Assembly: GCA_024653345.1 (NCBI GenBank)
Contig: JANLFV010000006.1
Coordinates: 17,061-81,060, forward strand
Length of the DNA: 64,000 bases
Source of the DNA: Candidatus Acetothermia bacterium
Lineage (GTDB): Bacteria > Bipolaricaulota > Bipolaricaulia > RBG-16-55-9 > JANLFV01
Direction of reading: 5' to 3'
In this document: piece after piece, positions 46,211-56,132 of the stretch
Numbering within the stretch: the first letter of the stretch is position 1
Layout: the number at the start of each line of letters is the position of its first letter
Position numbers and translations under genes: made by a program
The notes under the pieces: generated by a model
What the model was told of the DNA's origin: nothing
Database searches by the model: none
The model's input: the letters and a program-made list of their open reading frames with translations, nothing else

Positions 46211-46282
46211 AGGCGGCGGCCGGACTCGAACCGGCGTATGAGGGTTTTGCAGACCCTGGCCTTACCTCTTGGCTACGCCGCC
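46211..46282 (-). tRNA. tRNA-Cys (anticodon GCA)
   Basis: Acceptor GGCGGCG/CGCCGCC, discriminator T as is usual for Cys tRNAs, anticodon loop CTGCAAA (GCA), T-arm GCCGGTTCGAGTCCGGC. CCA is not encoded, unlike the neighbouring tRNA-Val and the tRNA-Ala. Confidence 0.96.
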
Positions 46283-46291
46283 ATCGTTGAG

Positions 46292-46320
46292 ATTCTAGCG
46301 CCCGCCGGAGCCGTTGTCAA
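46292..46320 (-). promoter_or_regulatory. Promoter for tRNA-Cys/tRNA-Val
   Basis: Perfect TTGACA (46315-46320), 17-nt spacer, TAGAAT (46292-46297) on the minus strand, 9 nt before the tRNA-Cys 5' end. Confidence 0.8.
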
Positions 46321-46329
46321 CACCCCCGC

Positions 46330-46359
46330 TTGAAAAGGGCCCCCAGATTCGTCTATGAT
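46330..46359 (+). promoter_or_regulatory. Promoter for the DUF4139-pgm-leuS group
   Basis: TTGAAA (46330-46335), 18-nt spacer, TATGAT (46354-46359), followed by GGAGGT and ATG 46380. Confidence 0.6.
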
Positions 46360-46379
46360 CGGCGACGGAGGTGGTAAAG

Positions 46380-47696
46380 ATGCGTAAGATCCTGCTCGTC
46401 CTGCCCCTGGCCCTCATCCTCTTGGGCCTCGGCACGATCTCACTGGGAGGAGCAGACCGGGCAATCACCCTGACCATCTACGGCAATGACCTCGCGCTGG
46501 TGACCGAGCTGGTGACCCTCAGGCTCGAACTGGAACAGACCAGGGTGAGCCTCACCGGCCTGCCGAACAGACTGATCACCGATTCCGTCTCGCTGGAGGT
46601 CCTCAGCGGCGAACTGCAGGTCCTCGAACAGCAGTTCCTCTACGAGCCCCTGAGCCAGGCGACCTTGCTCCGAAAGTTCCTCGGCCGGGAGATCGAGGTC
46701 CGCGAGGGAGTGAACATCTATCGGGGGACGCTCCTCGGCTTGGACGGAGCGGTGATTATCCAGGAGCGCACCGGCGAGGTCCAGATAGTTAAGGACCCGA
46801 CCGGCTTCACGCTCCCCGGCCTGCCCGAACTGACGAGCGAGCCGACCCTCTCCTGGCTGGTCGCGACCGATCTTGTCGGGCCGCAGCCGGCAAGACTGGA
46901 CTACCTCACCACCGGGCTGAGCTGGGAGGCAACCTACCTGGGAATCCTCAATGAAGAGGAGCTGGACCTTAAGAGCCGGGTATCGGTCAGCAACAGCTCG
47001 GGGCTGAGCTACAGAGATGTGACGCTCCGCCTTGTCGCCGGCCAGCCACACCGCGTTGGGACCGTCCGCGGGCTCGGCTACGCCAAGGAGACAGCGATGG
47101 CCGCAGCGGCGCCCCAGTTCGCCGAAGCGGCGGCGTTCGAGTATCACCTTTACACCCTGGACCGCCCGGCAACCATCGAGGACGGGACGACCAAGGAGCT
47201 CTCGTTCATCTCCGCCCCACATGTCCAGATCGCCCGGCACTACATCTACGAGGGCCAGTATCGGGATGGCGTCTGGACGGAGGTCGAGTTCTCCAATTCC
47301 AAGGCCAATGGCCTGGGCCAGCCGCTCCCCGCCGGGACGATCAGGTTCTACCAGGACGGTCTCTTCGTCGGGGAGGGCACGATCCCCCACACCCCGGTCG
47401 ACGAGGAGGTGACGCTCACCGTCGGGCGGGCCTTCGATCTCATCGGGGAACGGACGCTGGTAGACCAGCGCCGGATCGCCGAGCGGAAGTATCGCGACAC
47501 CGTCTTGGTCACCTTGAAGAACCACAAGGAGCAGGATGTGACCGTCAAGGTCATCGAGCATCCGCAGGGCGACTGGACGATCCTCCAGGCGAGCCCGGAA
47601 TACAAGAAGGTCGACGCCGAGACGATCGAGTTCGAGCTCCCGGTGCAGGCCGGCGGCGAGGCGCAGGTGAGCTACACCGTCGAGTATCAATACTAG
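46380..47696 (+). CDS. Exported DUF4139-type protein
   Basis: 438 residues. MRKILLVLPLALILLGLGTISLGG is a signal peptide. The rest is beta-rich: early RVSLTGLPNRLITDSVSL, middle LSWEATYLGILNEEELDLKSRVSVSNSSGLSYRDVTLRLVAG (residues ~175-216) and C-terminal VLVTLKNHKEQDVTVKVIEH, all typical of DUF4139 proteins. These are predicted envelope or secreted proteins of unknown role. ATG 46380 has GGAGGT at 7 nt. Confidence 0.8.
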   Translation: MRKILLVLPLALILLGLGTISLGGADRAITLTIYGNDLALVTELVTLRLELEQTRVSLTGLPNRLITDSVSLEVLSGELQVLEQQFLYEPLSQATLLRKFLGREIEVREGVNIYRGTLLGLDGAVIIQERTGEVQIVKDPTGFTLPGLPELTSEPTLSWLVATDLVGPQPARLDYLTTGLSWEATYLGILNEEELDLKSRVSVSNSSGLSYRDVTLRLVAGQPHRVGTVRGLGYAKETAMAAAAPQFAEAAAFEYHLYTLDRPATIEDGTTKELSFISAPHVQIARHYIYEGQYRDGVWTEVEFSNSKANGLGQPLPAGTIRFYQDGLFVGEGTIPHTPVDEEVTLTVGRAFDLIGERTLVDQRRIAERKYRDTVLVTLKNHKEQDVTVKVIEHPQGDWTILQASPEYKKVDAETIEFELPVQAGGEAQVSYTVEYQY

Positions 47697-47698
47697 CG

Positions 47699-47914
47699 AT
47701 GGAGGAGAAGGTCGAGGAGACATATCGGGAGCGGTATCGGGAGGCGATCGAGCGGGTCCTCCCCGAGCTGCCGGTGGAGAACGGGGCGATCTCCGTCACC
47801 TCGATCTGGGTCGAGACCTCGCTCCCGCGTGACCTGATCATCGAGATCGTGAAGGAGGGGCGGCTGCGGCTCCCGCCGACGGTGGAGCGGATCGTCATCG
47901 AGCCCCAGAAGTAG
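47699..47914 (+). CDS. Small hypothetical protein
   Basis: 71 residues, charged N-terminal helix MEEKVEETYRERYREAIERV then a short mixed segment ending RIVIEPQK. No family is recognised. It begins 2 bp after the DUF4139 stop and ends 10 bp before pgm, so it fits as a coupled gene; codon use is like its neighbours. Confidence 0.6.
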   Translation: MEEKVEETYRERYREAIERVLPELPVENGAISVTSIWVETSLPRDLIIEIVKEGRLRLPPTVERIVIEPQK

Positions 47915-47924
47915 CGGAACGGAG

Positions 47925-49388
47925 ATGCCCCAGGCAATTCAGTTCGGGACAGACGGCTGGCGGGGAGTCCTGGCGGAGGACTTCACCTTCGAGAATGTCG
48001 GAAGGGTGGCCCAAGCGCTCGCGGACTTCCTCAAGTCCCCGCAGCGGCGGGACCTGGAGATCTACCGCGACTGGGGGGTGGAGTATCGCCAGGCGGAGCA
48101 CGGGGTGCTCGTGGGCTACGACACAAGGTTCATGTCCCGCGACTTCGCGGTCTACCTGGGAAGGGTGCTCCGCTCGAACGAGATCCCCGTCTGCATCACG
48201 GCCGAGCCGGTCCCGAGCCCCGCGCTCGCCTGGGCCGTCCTCCATCACCGCGCGGCCTGCGGGGTGATGATCACCTCCTCGCACAATCCGTATCAATACA
48301 ACGGGATCAAGCTCAAGCCGGAGTTCGGCGGCTCCGCCCCGCCCCAATACACAAAGATGGTCGAGGGCTTCCTCTCCTACAAGCACAAGCTCACCGCCGG
48401 GGAGGAAGAGCTCCAGGAGATCGAGCTCAAGGAGCCATACTTGGCGCGGATCAAGGAGCTGGTCGATCTCGACCTGCTACGAAGCGCCCCGCTCCAAGTG
48501 GTCGTCGACGCCATGTATGGCTCGGCGCGGGGCTACATACCGACCATTCTTGAGGAGCTGGGAATCGAGCATGTGGCGATCCGCGCGGGGAACGACCCCT
48601 ACTTCGGGGGAAAGAATCCGGAGCCGATCATGCGGAACCTCGTCCCGCTCAAGGCCGTGATCCGGAGCGAGCGGACCAGAGCCAAGAATGGCCGGCTGAC
48701 CGTCGGGGTCGTCACCGACGGGGACGGGGACCGCGTGGCGGGGATGGACGAGGCGGGAAGCTTGATCGACTCGCATCGGGCCTACGCGCTGATCTTCCGC
48801 CACCTCTTGGCGAAGGGCCTCCGCGGGAAGGCGGTGAAGTCGATCTCCCTCACGGACATGGCTGACCGGATCGCCGAGCGGAACGGGATCGAGCTGGAAC
48901 AGACCCCCGTGGGGTTCAAGTTCATCGGGGAGAAGATGGTCCGCGAGGACGTGTTGATCGGCGGGGAGGAGAGCGGCGGGATCGGGATCAAGGGCCACAT
49001 CCCCGAGCGGGACGGGATCCTCAACTCCCTCCTGCTCCTGGAGATCGTGGCCCGCGAGAGGCGGCCGCTCAGCGCGATCGTCCAGACGATGATGGAGGAG
49101 CTCGGCTATCACTACTACGACCGGCGGGACCTCGCGCTCGAGGCCCGGCTCGAGCTGGTGGAGCACCTCAAGCTCCGCCCGCCGGGGGAGTTCGCCGGCC
49201 GGAGGGTGGTGGCGGTCGAGACGCTCGATGGGGTAAAATTGCGATTTACTGGCGGCTGGCTCCTCTTCCGGGCCTCGGGGACTGAGCCCTTGCTCCGGCT
49301 CTACTGCGAGATGCCCTCCCCCGAGGAGGTCCAGGAGGTCTTGAGCGAGGCGGAGCACTACGCGCGAGGTGAACGGAAGCTATGGTAG
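47925..49388 (+). CDS. Phosphoglucomutase/phosphomannomutase
   Basis: Alpha-D-phosphohexomutase, 487 residues. Domain 1 FGTDGWRGV and the phosphoserine loop [13 protein letters not shown] (Ser119); metal loop DGDGDR; sugar loop GGEESGGIG; phosphate-binding [13 protein letters not shown]. Whether glucose, mannose or glucosamine phosphate is preferred cannot be decided; GEESGG fits PGM/PMM. Its last codons overlap leuS by 7 bp. Confidence 0.93.
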   Translation: MPQAIQFGTDGWRGVLAEDFTFENVGRVAQALADFLKSPQRRDLEIYRDWGVEYRQAEHGVLVGYDTRFMSRDFAVYLGRVLRSNEIPVCITAEPVPSPALAWAVLHHRAACGVMITSSHNPYQYNGIKLKPEFGGSAPPQYTKMVEGFLSYKHKLTAGEEELQEIELKEPYLARIKELVDLDLLRSAPLQVVVDAMYGSARGYIPTILEELGIEHVAIRAGNDPYFGGKNPEPIMRNLVPLKAVIRSERTRAKNGRLTVGVVTDGDGDRVAGMDEAGSLIDSHRAYALIFRHLLAKGLRGKAVKSISLTDMADRIAERNGIELEQTPVGFKFIGEKMVREDVLIGGEESGGIGIKGHIPERDGILNSLLLLEIVARERRPLSAIVQTMMEELGYHYYDRRDLALEARLELVEHLKLRPPGEFAGRRVVAVETLDGVKLRFTGGWLLFRASGTEPLLRLYCEMPSPEEVQEVLSEAEHYARGERKLW

Positions 49389-52171
49389 ACCGATACGACT
49401 TCAAGGAGATCGAGCGGAAGTGGCGCTCCTTCTGGGAGGAGCGGGGGTTCTTCAAGGCCGACATCAACGGGTTCGACCGGAAGCTCTACTACCTGAACAT
49501 GTTCCCCTACCCCTCCGGCGAGCTTCATGTCGGCCATGGCCGAAACTACATCATCGGGGACTGCCTCACCAGGTTCTACCTGATGAACGGCTACAATGTG
49601 CTCAACCCGATGGGCTGGGACGCCTTCGGCCTCCCCGCGGAGAACGCCGCGATCCGGCACAAGGCCCACCCGAAGAAGTGGACCTACGAGGCGATCGCCC
49701 GCTATAAGGAGCAGTTCCGGACCATGGGGGTCCAATTCGACTGGGAGAGGGAGATCACGACCTGCAAGCCGGAATACTACAAGTGGACCCAATGGCTCTT
49801 CCTCAAGCTCTACGAGAATGGGCTGGCCTACCGGGCAGCGGCCTTGGTCAACTGGTGCCCCTCCTGCGCCACGAGCCTGGCGAATGAGCAGGTGGTCGGT
49901 GGGGCCTGCGAGCGCTGCGGGACCCCGGTGAAGAAGAAGAAGCTCACCCAGTGGTTCTTCAAGATCACGGCCTACGCCGAGCGGCTGCTGCGGGACCTAG
50001 ACCTTCTGGATTGGCCCGAGCGGGTGAAGGTGATGCAACGGAACTGGATCGGGAAGAGCGAGGGGGCCGAGGTCGAGTTCCCCCTCGCTGACCGCGAGGG
50101 GAGCCTCAAGGTCTTCACCACCAGGCCCGACACCCTCTGGGGCGCGACCTTCATGGCCGTCGCCCCGGAGCACCCGCTGGTCGAGCGGCTCCTGGCCGAG
50201 CGGCCCGACCGGGCCCTGGAGGAGTTCGTCGACCGGGTCTTGAGGGTGAGCGAGATCGAGCGCGGGGCCGCCGAGGCGGAGAAGGAGGGCTACTTCACCG
50301 GCTGGCAAGCGGTCAACCCCGTCAACAACGAAAAGATCCCGATCTATGTGGCCAACTATGTCCTGATGGGCTACGGGACCGGGGCGATCATGGCCGTCCC
50401 GGCCCACGACGAGCGGGACTTCCAGTTTGCCCTGAGGTATGGCCTCCCGGTCATCCCCGTGATCAAGCGGCCCGACGGGCGGGCCAAGAGCCTGGTCCTG
50501 AAGGGGGCCTATCGCCCCGGCCTTAAGGAGGCCCTCGCCCGGGCCGGCTTCCAGCTCGAGGAGCGCGACGGCTCACTCTATGTCTCACTAGCGGAGGATC
50601 GCCGGGCCGAATACATCGCGCTGGTCCAGAAGTTCATCCTCCCCGGCTCCTGGACCGAGGTGATCGGCTCGAGCTGGCAGTTCGTCTTCCCCGACCGGGT
50701 GATGAACATCGGCTCAATCAGTGAGGAGCGGGCGGCCCTCGAGCGCTGCCAGGAGCTCGAGCCCGCCCTCCAAGGGAAGCGGACCGTCGCGGAGGTCCTC
50801 TGGGGGGTCGAGTTCTACCGCGATCTCCTCTTCCACGCCGAGTTCGGGGAGATGATCAACTCCGGGGAGCTCTCGGGGACCCCCGGCGAGGAGGCTGTGA
50901 AGCGGACGATCAAATGGCTCGAGGAGCGCGGCTTTGGGAAGGCCGCGGTCAGCTACCGCTTGCGGGACTGGCTGATCTCCCGCCAGCGCTACTGGGGGGC
51001 ACCGATCCCGATCATCTACTGCGATAAGTGCGGGATCGTCCCCGTCCCGGAGGAGGATCTCCCGGTCCTCCTACCCGATGTCCCGACGGTGACGAAGGAG
51101 GGGCTGGCGGGGATCCCCGAGTTCGTCCAGACGAGCTGCCCGAGGTGCCGCGGCCCGGCGCGGCGGGAGACCGACACCATGGACACCTTCGTGGACTCGA
51201 GCTGGTATTACCTCCGCTACATCTCGCCCCATGACCATGAGAGGCCGTTCGATACCCGCCTGGTGAACAAGTGGCTCCCCGTGGACCAGTATGTCGGTGG
51301 GGTGGAGCACGCGATCCTGCACCTGATGTATTCGAGGTTCATCACCAAGGCCCTCAAGGACATGGGCTACCTTGACTTCGATGAGCCCTTCGCCAGGCTC
51401 TTCACCCAGGGGATGGTCTGCCTCGGGGGCCAGGCGATGTCCAAGTCGAAGGGGAACATCGTCTCGATCTCCGAGGTCGTCGAGGAATACGGGGCCGATA
51501 CCCAGCGGCTCTACACCCTCTTCATGGGCCCGCCGGAGAAGGACATCGAGTGGAGCCCGACCGACATCGCCGGCTCTTCCCGGTTCATCCGCAGAGTGTG
51601 GCAGTTGGTGAACGAGCACCTTGATCTGGCCAGCCTCCCCAAGGCCGGGAAGTTCGAGCAGGCAGCGCTGGGCGAGCGCGACCGCCGGCTCTGGCAGCGG
51701 CTGAACCAGACAGTCAAGTCGGTGGGCGATGACATCTCCCTCTTCCACTTTAACACCGCGGTCAGTGCGCTCATGGAGTTCGTCAATGAGCTCGGGGACT
51801 ATGTGGCGGGCGAGATCAACGGGCCGCTGCTGAAGGTGGCGCTCGAGGAGTTGATCCTTCTACTCTCACCGTTCACGCCCTTCGTCTGCGAGGAGCTGTG
51901 GCAGCGGCTTGGCCACCGCGAGGCGGTCCTGGAGAACCGCTGGCCGCGCTACGATGAGCGGGCGCTCGTGGTCGAGGAGCAGGAGATCGTGGTTCAGGTG
52001 AACGGGAAGGTCCGGGGGCGGCTCACAGTCCCCGTGGCGCTGGCCGCGGATCAGGAGGAGCTGAAGCGCCGAGCGATGGAGCTGGAGTCAGTCCAGCGCC
52101 AGCTCGACGGCCACAAGCTGCAGAAGGTGATCGTCGTCCCCGGGAAGCTGGTCAACCTGGTGGTGGGGTGA
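49382..52171 (+). CDS. leuS: Leucyl-tRNA synthetase
   Basis: Class I synthetase, 929 residues. HIGH-type [11 protein letters not shown] near residue 45, [16 protein letters not shown], zinc-like CPSC and CERCG pairs, CP1 editing domain with [20 protein letters not shown] and [17 protein letters not shown], then [30 protein letters not shown], and the KMSKS-type AMSKSKGN. The C-terminal domain ends [15 protein letters not shown]. Somewhat longer than the E. coli enzyme (860). Confidence 0.98.
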   Translation: MVDRYDFKEIERKWRSFWEERGFFKADINGFDRKLYYLNMFPYPSGELHVGHGRNYIIGDCLTRFYLMNGYNVLNPMGWDAFGLPAENAAIRHKAHPKKWTYEAIARYKEQFRTMGVQFDWEREITTCKPEYYKWTQWLFLKLYENGLAYRAAALVNWCPSCATSLANEQVVGGACERCGTPVKKKKLTQWFFKITAYAERLLRDLDLLDWPERVKVMQRNWIGKSEGAEVEFPLADREGSLKVFTTRPDTLWGATFMAVAPEHPLVERLLAERPDRALEEFVDRVLRVSEIERGAAEAEKEGYFTGWQAVNPVNNEKIPIYVANYVLMGYGTGAIMAVPAHDERDFQFALRYGLPVIPVIKRPDGRAKSLVLKGAYRPGLKEALARAGFQLEERDGSLYVSLAEDRRAEYIALVQKFILPGSWTEVIGSSWQFVFPDRVMNIGSISEERAALERCQELEPALQGKRTVAEVLWGVEFYRDLLFHAEFGEMINSGELSGTPGEEAVKRTIKWLEERGFGKAAVSYRLRDWLISRQRYWGAPIPIIYCDKCGIVPVPEEDLPVLLPDVPTVTKEGLAGIPEFVQTSCPRCRGPARRETDTMDTFVDSSWYYLRYISPHDHERPFDTRLVNKWLPVDQYVGGVEHAILHLMYSRFITKALKDMGYLDFDEPFARLFTQGMVCLGGQAMSKSKGNIVSISEVVEEYGADTQRLYTLFMGPPEKDIEWSPTDIAGSSRFIRRVWQLVNEHLDLASLPKAGKFEQAALGERDRRLWQRLNQTVKSVGDDISLFHFNTAVSALMEFVNELGDYVAGEINGPLLKVALEELILLLSPFTPFVCEELWQRLGHREAVLENRWPRYDERALVVEEQEIVVQVNGKVRGRLTVPVALAADQEELKRRAMELESVQRQLDGHKLQKVIVVPGKLVNLVVG

Positions 52172-52192
52172 GCAGCATTCGCCGCGGAAGTT

Positions 52193-52393
52193 TTACCTTC
52201 TCAAGCCGCGGAGCTGGGCCCGCTGCCGTCGCGCCCAGCGGATTATGAGTATCGCCAGAGCAATTAAAATAAGGCGTAAAAGGAGTGACTACCCGGAGAG
52301 GAGATGGCCGCCAATGGTGACGGAGACTCGGCCAAATATGGAGCCTATGAGGAGGAACCAGCCGAGACCTTCGATCACATAGTATCCGGCCAT
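52193..52393 (-). pseudogene. Small two-helix membrane protein frame interrupted by TAG
   Basis: Between leuS and comEC the minus strand holds a 66-codon frame from ATG 52393 to TAA 52193. Codon 35 (52289-52291) is TAG. Before it lies MAGYYVIEGLGWFLLIGSIF with one hydrophobic helix; after it, in the same frame, LLLRLILIALAILIIRWARR, a second helix with a positive end. Either the last half is lost, or a nonsense mutation or sequence error broke a small membrane gene. No strong ribosome site or promoter was found. Nothing else is seen in 52172-52462. Confidence 0.35.
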
Positions 52394-52462
52394 CTCTCGC
52401 CCTCGCTATGGGAGGCGTCCACCCTTGAGCCAGTCAAGGGCGAGGGATGAGGAGGGAGCGAG

Positions 52463-53977
52463 ATGCGCCGCCGGCCGTTGGTTGTGGCGGCCCTCGCCTA
52501 CATCGCCGGGATCAGCCTGGGAAGACATGTCCCTGGCTTACCCATCTCCCTCCTGTTCGCCCTCACCGCCTTATCCCTCGCTCTGGCCTCCATCTCCCAT
52601 CGATCCAAACCCGGTGTAAGCCAGGTGGCCCTAATCGGGGCGATCATCGCCACCGGAGCGCTCCTCTATTATAACTCCCGCCTCCCCGCCGAGGCCCTCT
52701 ACCTCCAGAGCCGGGAGTGGGCCTACATCCAGGGGGTGGTGGCTGACTACCCCGCCCAGGGGCCGGAGCGGACCTCTTTTATCCTGCGGCCGCGCGATAG
52801 CGCAGGCTATCTCCAGGTCTTCTACTTCCACAAGGGGGCCGGGGAGCCGCTCCAGATCAGCTACGGCGATGAGCTCCGCCTCTACGCCGAGGTCGAGTGG
52901 CCCGAGAAGATCGATAGCTTCGACTATCGCGAGTATCTCCTCCAGCGGGGGATCTGGGGGACCGTCGGGGTCTGGTCCAAGCGCGACCTCAAGCTCGTGG
53001 CCCACGGGCGGGGGAACCCGATCCTGGCACTCGGCTACTCCGTTCGGGAGAGGCTCTTCCGGTTCATCGATCATCACATCCCCTGCCAGGCTGGGCTGCT
53101 GAAGGCCCTCCTCTTCGGCGAGCGGGGCTACCTCGAGGCCGGCCTGGAAGAGCAGTTCCGCGACGCGGGCGTGGCCCATGTCCTGGCCGTCTCCGGGCTC
53201 CACTTGGGGATCATCCTCGGATTATTCTGGCTTGTCCTCAGGCGCATCCGGCTCTCCGCCGGGATGAGCTACGCTCTCCTCATCCCCGTCGTGGCCTTCT
53301 ATCTTCTGCTCGTGGGGTTCCGCGTGAGCCTAGTGCGCGCGGCGGTGATGTTCGCCTTCCTCGCCCTCGGGCTGGTCCTGGCCGAGCGGGGGCTGATCCT
53401 GCGGAAGTGGGCCGACCCTTATCAGAGCCTGAGCGCGGCGGCCTTAGCTATCCTCGGCTGGCAGCCGCAGGCCCTCTTCGATGTGAGCTTCCAATTGAGC
53501 TTCTCCGCCACGCTCGGGATCATCTTCTTCCTCCCCAAGCTCGAGCGGACTGAGCTCCTCAAGCTGATCCGCCCCCGCTGGCTCCGCGGCTTGATCGCCG
53601 TCTCCCTCGCGGCCCAGCTCGGCGTCATCCCCTTCATCGCCTGGCACTTCCAGCGCTTCTATCTCTTGGTGATCCTGGCGAACCTGGCGGTGATCCCGCT
53701 CGTGACGGCCGCCCTCTGGGGCGGGGTCGGGCTCCTCTTCCTCGGGCTAGCGATACCGCCGCTGGCGAGCTACCTCGGGCTGGCCGAGGACCGACTCCTC
53801 GAGGCCCTGGAATGGCTCACGGCCGCCCTGGCCAGGCTCCGTTTCTCCTACCTCGAGCTTGCGGGAGCGGCCTTCTTTGTCTGCCTCGGCCTCTACTTGG
53901 CCTTCCTGGCCGCGGCCGTGGCCCTCGTTTACTTCAGATCTCGGCCCGCGAGGCCACCCTCTCCCGAACGAAGCTGA
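52463..53977 (+). CDS. comEC: ComEC/Rec2-type DNA-uptake channel protein, lacking nuclease domain
   Basis: 504-residue integral membrane protein: two or three N-terminal helices, a beta-rich OB-like domain, then the competence domain with KALLFGERGYL, HVLAVSGLHLGIILG, and FRVSLVRAAVMF, and further helices with DVSFQLSFSATLGIIF. The C-terminal metallo-beta-lactamase domain of full ComEC is absent; the gene stops after RPARPPSPERS and overlaps the convergent thrS end by 44 bp. GGAGGG precedes ATG. Confidence 0.88.
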   Translation: MRRRPLVVAALAYIAGISLGRHVPGLPISLLFALTALSLALASISHRSKPGVSQVALIGAIIATGALLYYNSRLPAEALYLQSREWAYIQGVVADYPAQGPERTSFILRPRDSAGYLQVFYFHKGAGEPLQISYGDELRLYAEVEWPEKIDSFDYREYLLQRGIWGTVGVWSKRDLKLVAHGRGNPILALGYSVRERLFRFIDHHIPCQAGLLKALLFGERGYLEAGLEEQFRDAGVAHVLAVSGLHLGIILGLFWLVLRRIRLSAGMSYALLIPVVAFYLLLVGFRVSLVRAAVMFAFLALGLVLAERGLILRKWADPYQSLSAAALAILGWQPQALFDVSFQLSFSATLGIIFFLPKLERTELLKLIRPRWLRGLIAVSLAAQLGVIPFIAWHFQRFYLLVILANLAVIPLVTAALWGGVGLLFLGLAIPPLASYLGLAEDRLLEALEWLTAALARLRFSYLELAGAAFFVCLGLYLAFLAAAVALVYFRSRPARPPSPERS

Positions 53978-55859
53978 TGAACTCCTCGAGCGGCTTTTTG
54001 CCGAGGTCCTCCCCGGTCCGGAGGCGGGGGGCGACTTGGCCTTCGGCCTCCTCGCGGTCGCCGACCACGAGCATGTAGGGGACCTTCTGGAGCTGGGCCT
54101 GCCGGATCCGGTAGGAGAGGGTCTTCCCCCCGCCGTGGAGCTCGGCCCGGAGGCCGGCCTCCCTCAGGCGGGCCACCACCCTCTCGGCGTAGGCCGAGTT
54201 CTTCTCGATCACCGGGAGGACGGCCGCTTGGACCGGGGCGAGCCAGACCGGGAAGGCCCCGGCGTAGTGCTCTATGAGGATCCCGAGGAACCGCTCCAGA
54301 GACCCGAGCAAGGCCCGGTGGATCATGTAGGGCCGGTGCTCGCGGCTGTCCTCGCCCATGAAGGTGAGGTCGAACCTCTCCGGGAGATTAAAGTCGAACT
54401 GGATGGTCGAGAGCTGCCAGCTCCTTCCGATCGCGTCCTTGACCTTGATGTCGATCTTCGGGCCGTAGAAGACCGCCTCCCCCTCCATCCTGGTGTAGGG
54501 GAAGCCCCGGCGCTCGAGGGCCCGCGCGAGGGCCCCCTCGGCCAGCTCCCAGCTCTCTTCGCTCCCGGCATACTTCTCCGGGGTCGCGGGGTCACGGACG
54601 CTCAGGATCAGCTCATACTCCTTGAACCCGAACGCCTCGAGCATGTAGAGGCTGAAGTCCAGGACCTTTAGAATTTCGTCCTCAACCTGGTCCGGCCGAC
54701 AGAAGATGTGGGCGTCGTCTTGGGTGAAGCCGCGGACACGCAAGAGGCCATGCAAGACCCCGCTCCGCTCGTAGCGGTAGACCGTCCCCAGCTCGGCCCA
54801 CCTTAAGGGGAGGTCGCGGTAGCTCCGCGGCTGGCTCTTGTAGATCAGGATGTGGAAGGGGCAGTTCATCGGCTTGAGGTAATACTCCTGCCCTTCGATG
54901 TCGATCGGGGCATACATGTTCTCGCGGTAGAAGTCGAGGTGGCCGCTCTTCTCCCAGAGCCTGGCCCGCCCGATGTGCGGTGTGTAGATGAGCTCGTAGC
55001 CGTTCTTGAGGTGCTCGGCCCGCCAGAAGTCCTCGATGATCAGCCGGACCCTAGCCCCCTTGGGGTGCCAGTAGATCAAGCCGGTCCCGCCCTCATCGTA
55101 GGTGTTGAATAGGTCCAGCTCCCGCCCGAGCCGGCGGTGGTCCCGCTTGGCCGCCTCCTCCAGTTGCTTTAAGTAGCTTTCCAGCTCCTCCCTCTTGTAG
55201 AAGGCGGTCCCGTAGACCCGCTGGAGCATCTTGTTCCGCTCATCGCCCCGCCAGTAGGCCCCGGCCACCTCGAGGAGCTTGAAGTGCTTGACCTGGCCGG
55301 TGCTCAGCATGTGCGGCCCGCGGCAGAGGTCGAGGAACTCGCCGTCCTTGTAGAGCGAGACCTCCTCATCGGGGATCCCCTCGAGGAGCTCGAGCTTGTA
55401 GGCCTCCCCCCGCTCGGCGAAGATCCGCCGGGCCTCTTCCTTCGAGACCTCTAATCGCTCGAAGGGGTGGTTCTCCCGGATGATCCTCTCCATCTCCTTA
55501 GAGATCTTCTCTAGGTCCTCGTGGGAGAGGCTCGCCGGGAGGTCGAAGTCGTAGTAGAAGCCATCTTCGATCGCCGGGCCGATCGCCAGCTTCGCCTCGG
55601 GGATCAGCCGCTTGACCGCCTGGGCCAGGATGTGGGAGAGGCTGTGGCGGTAGATCTCCCTGGCCTCCGGGGAATCGATGGGAATGAGCTCGACCCTGGC
55701 CCCGTCAGGGACGGCCCGGTGGAGGTCGATCAGCTCGCCGTCGAGCTTCGCGCCTATGATGATCGATTTAGCTCGGGGCTCGAGCTCGGCCAGGAGCTCC
55801 TTCAACGGCCGGCCGCCGCGGGCCTGTAGGCTCCTTCCATCGGGCAGCTTGATGATCAT
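53934..55859 (-). CDS. thrS: Threonyl-tRNA synthetase
   Basis: Class II synthetase, 641 residues. N-terminal TGS domain, editing domain with HSLSHILAQAVKRL and later HxxxC-type region, catalytic core with LKPMNCPFHILIYKS (zinc Cys and motif 1-2 region), RYERSGVLHGLLRVRGFTQDDAHIF (motif 2), and motif 3 LLGSLERFLGILIEHYAG, then the anticodon-binding domain. Preceded by a ~165-nt leader with hairpins and its own promoter. Confidence 0.98.
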   Translation of the reverse strand: MIIKLPDGRSLQARGGRPLKELLAELEPRAKSIIIGAKLDGELIDLHRAVPDGARVELIPIDSPEAREIYRHSLSHILAQAVKRLIPEAKLAIGPAIEDGFYYDFDLPASLSHEDLEKISKEMERIIRENHPFERLEVSKEEARRIFAERGEAYKLELLEGIPDEEVSLYKDGEFLDLCRGPHMLSTGQVKHFKLLEVAGAYWRGDERNKMLQRVYGTAFYKREELESYLKQLEEAAKRDHRRLGRELDLFNTYDEGGTGLIYWHPKGARVRLIIEDFWRAEHLKNGYELIYTPHIGRARLWEKSGHLDFYRENMYAPIDIEGQEYYLKPMNCPFHILIYKSQPRSYRDLPLRWAELGTVYRYERSGVLHGLLRVRGFTQDDAHIFCRPDQVEDEILKVLDFSLYMLEAFGFKEYELILSVRDPATPEKYAGSEESWELAEGALARALERRGFPYTRMEGEAVFYGPKIDIKVKDAIGRSWQLSTIQFDFNLPERFDLTFMGEDSREHRPYMIHRALLGSLERFLGILIEHYAGAFPVWLAPVQAAVLPVIEKNSAYAERVVARLREAGLRAELHGGGKTLSYRIRQAQLQKVPYMLVVGDREEAEGQVAPRLRTGEDLGKKPLEEFISFVRERVASRAEI

Positions 55860-55877
55860 CCTTCAACCCTCCTTAAG

Positions 55878-55913
55878 AAAACGAAAAGACCTTGGACCCT
55901 TCGGTCCGAGGTC
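55878..55913 (-). terminator. Attenuator-like hairpin in the thrS leader
   Basis: On the minus strand GACCTCGGACC-GAAG-GGTCCAAGGTC forms an 11-bp stem (one C-A mismatch) followed by TTTTCGTTTTCTT, and only then by the AAGGAGG ribosome site of thrS. It could terminate transcription before thrS. Expression would then depend on antitermination. Confidence 0.6.
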
Positions 55914-55921
55914 GGCACATA

Positions 55922-55951
55922 GTAGCACCCTGCAACGAGCCAGGGTGCTAC
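55922..55951 (-). promoter_or_regulatory. Upstream hairpin in the thrS leader
   Basis: Perfect 11-bp stem GTAGCACCCTG/CAGGGTGCTAC with an 8-nt loop, 8 nt upstream of the terminator-like stem. It may be part of an antiterminator switch. The T-box consensus AGGGTGGNACCGCG was not found. Confidence 0.45.
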
Positions 55952-56031
55952 CCCTCCGTCGTGCGCGTGGACAGGGACTCCGCTAGGCTCCTCACCTCCC
56001 CGCGAAGTGATCTCTCAGCCATCACGGAGGA

Positions 56032-56060
56032 AATATAACACACCTCCTGTCAGTTGTCAA
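56032..56060 (-). promoter_or_regulatory. Promoter for thrS
   Basis: Perfect TTGACA (56055-56060), 17-nt spacer, TATATT (56032-56037) on the minus strand. Start near 56025 gives a leader of about 165 nt to the thrS ATG. Confidence 0.82.
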
Positions 56061-56132
56061 TCCCCGGCGGGCCCGCGCTTGTGCAAAGTTGATGAACGGC
56101 CAGCTTGGCCGAGCCGATCTCCTTGCGGGAGC

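Noticed and set aside
52289..52291. TAG recoding (amber suppression) to explain the interrupted small membrane frame
   Set aside because: TAG ends several normal genes here, for example rad50, the cold-shock gene and rpmC's neighbourhood, and no recoding signal is visible.
55860..56025. T-box riboswitch in the thrS leader
   Set aside because: Neither the AGGGTGGNACCGCG box nor a UGGN bulge was found; only a generic attenuator layout can be supported.
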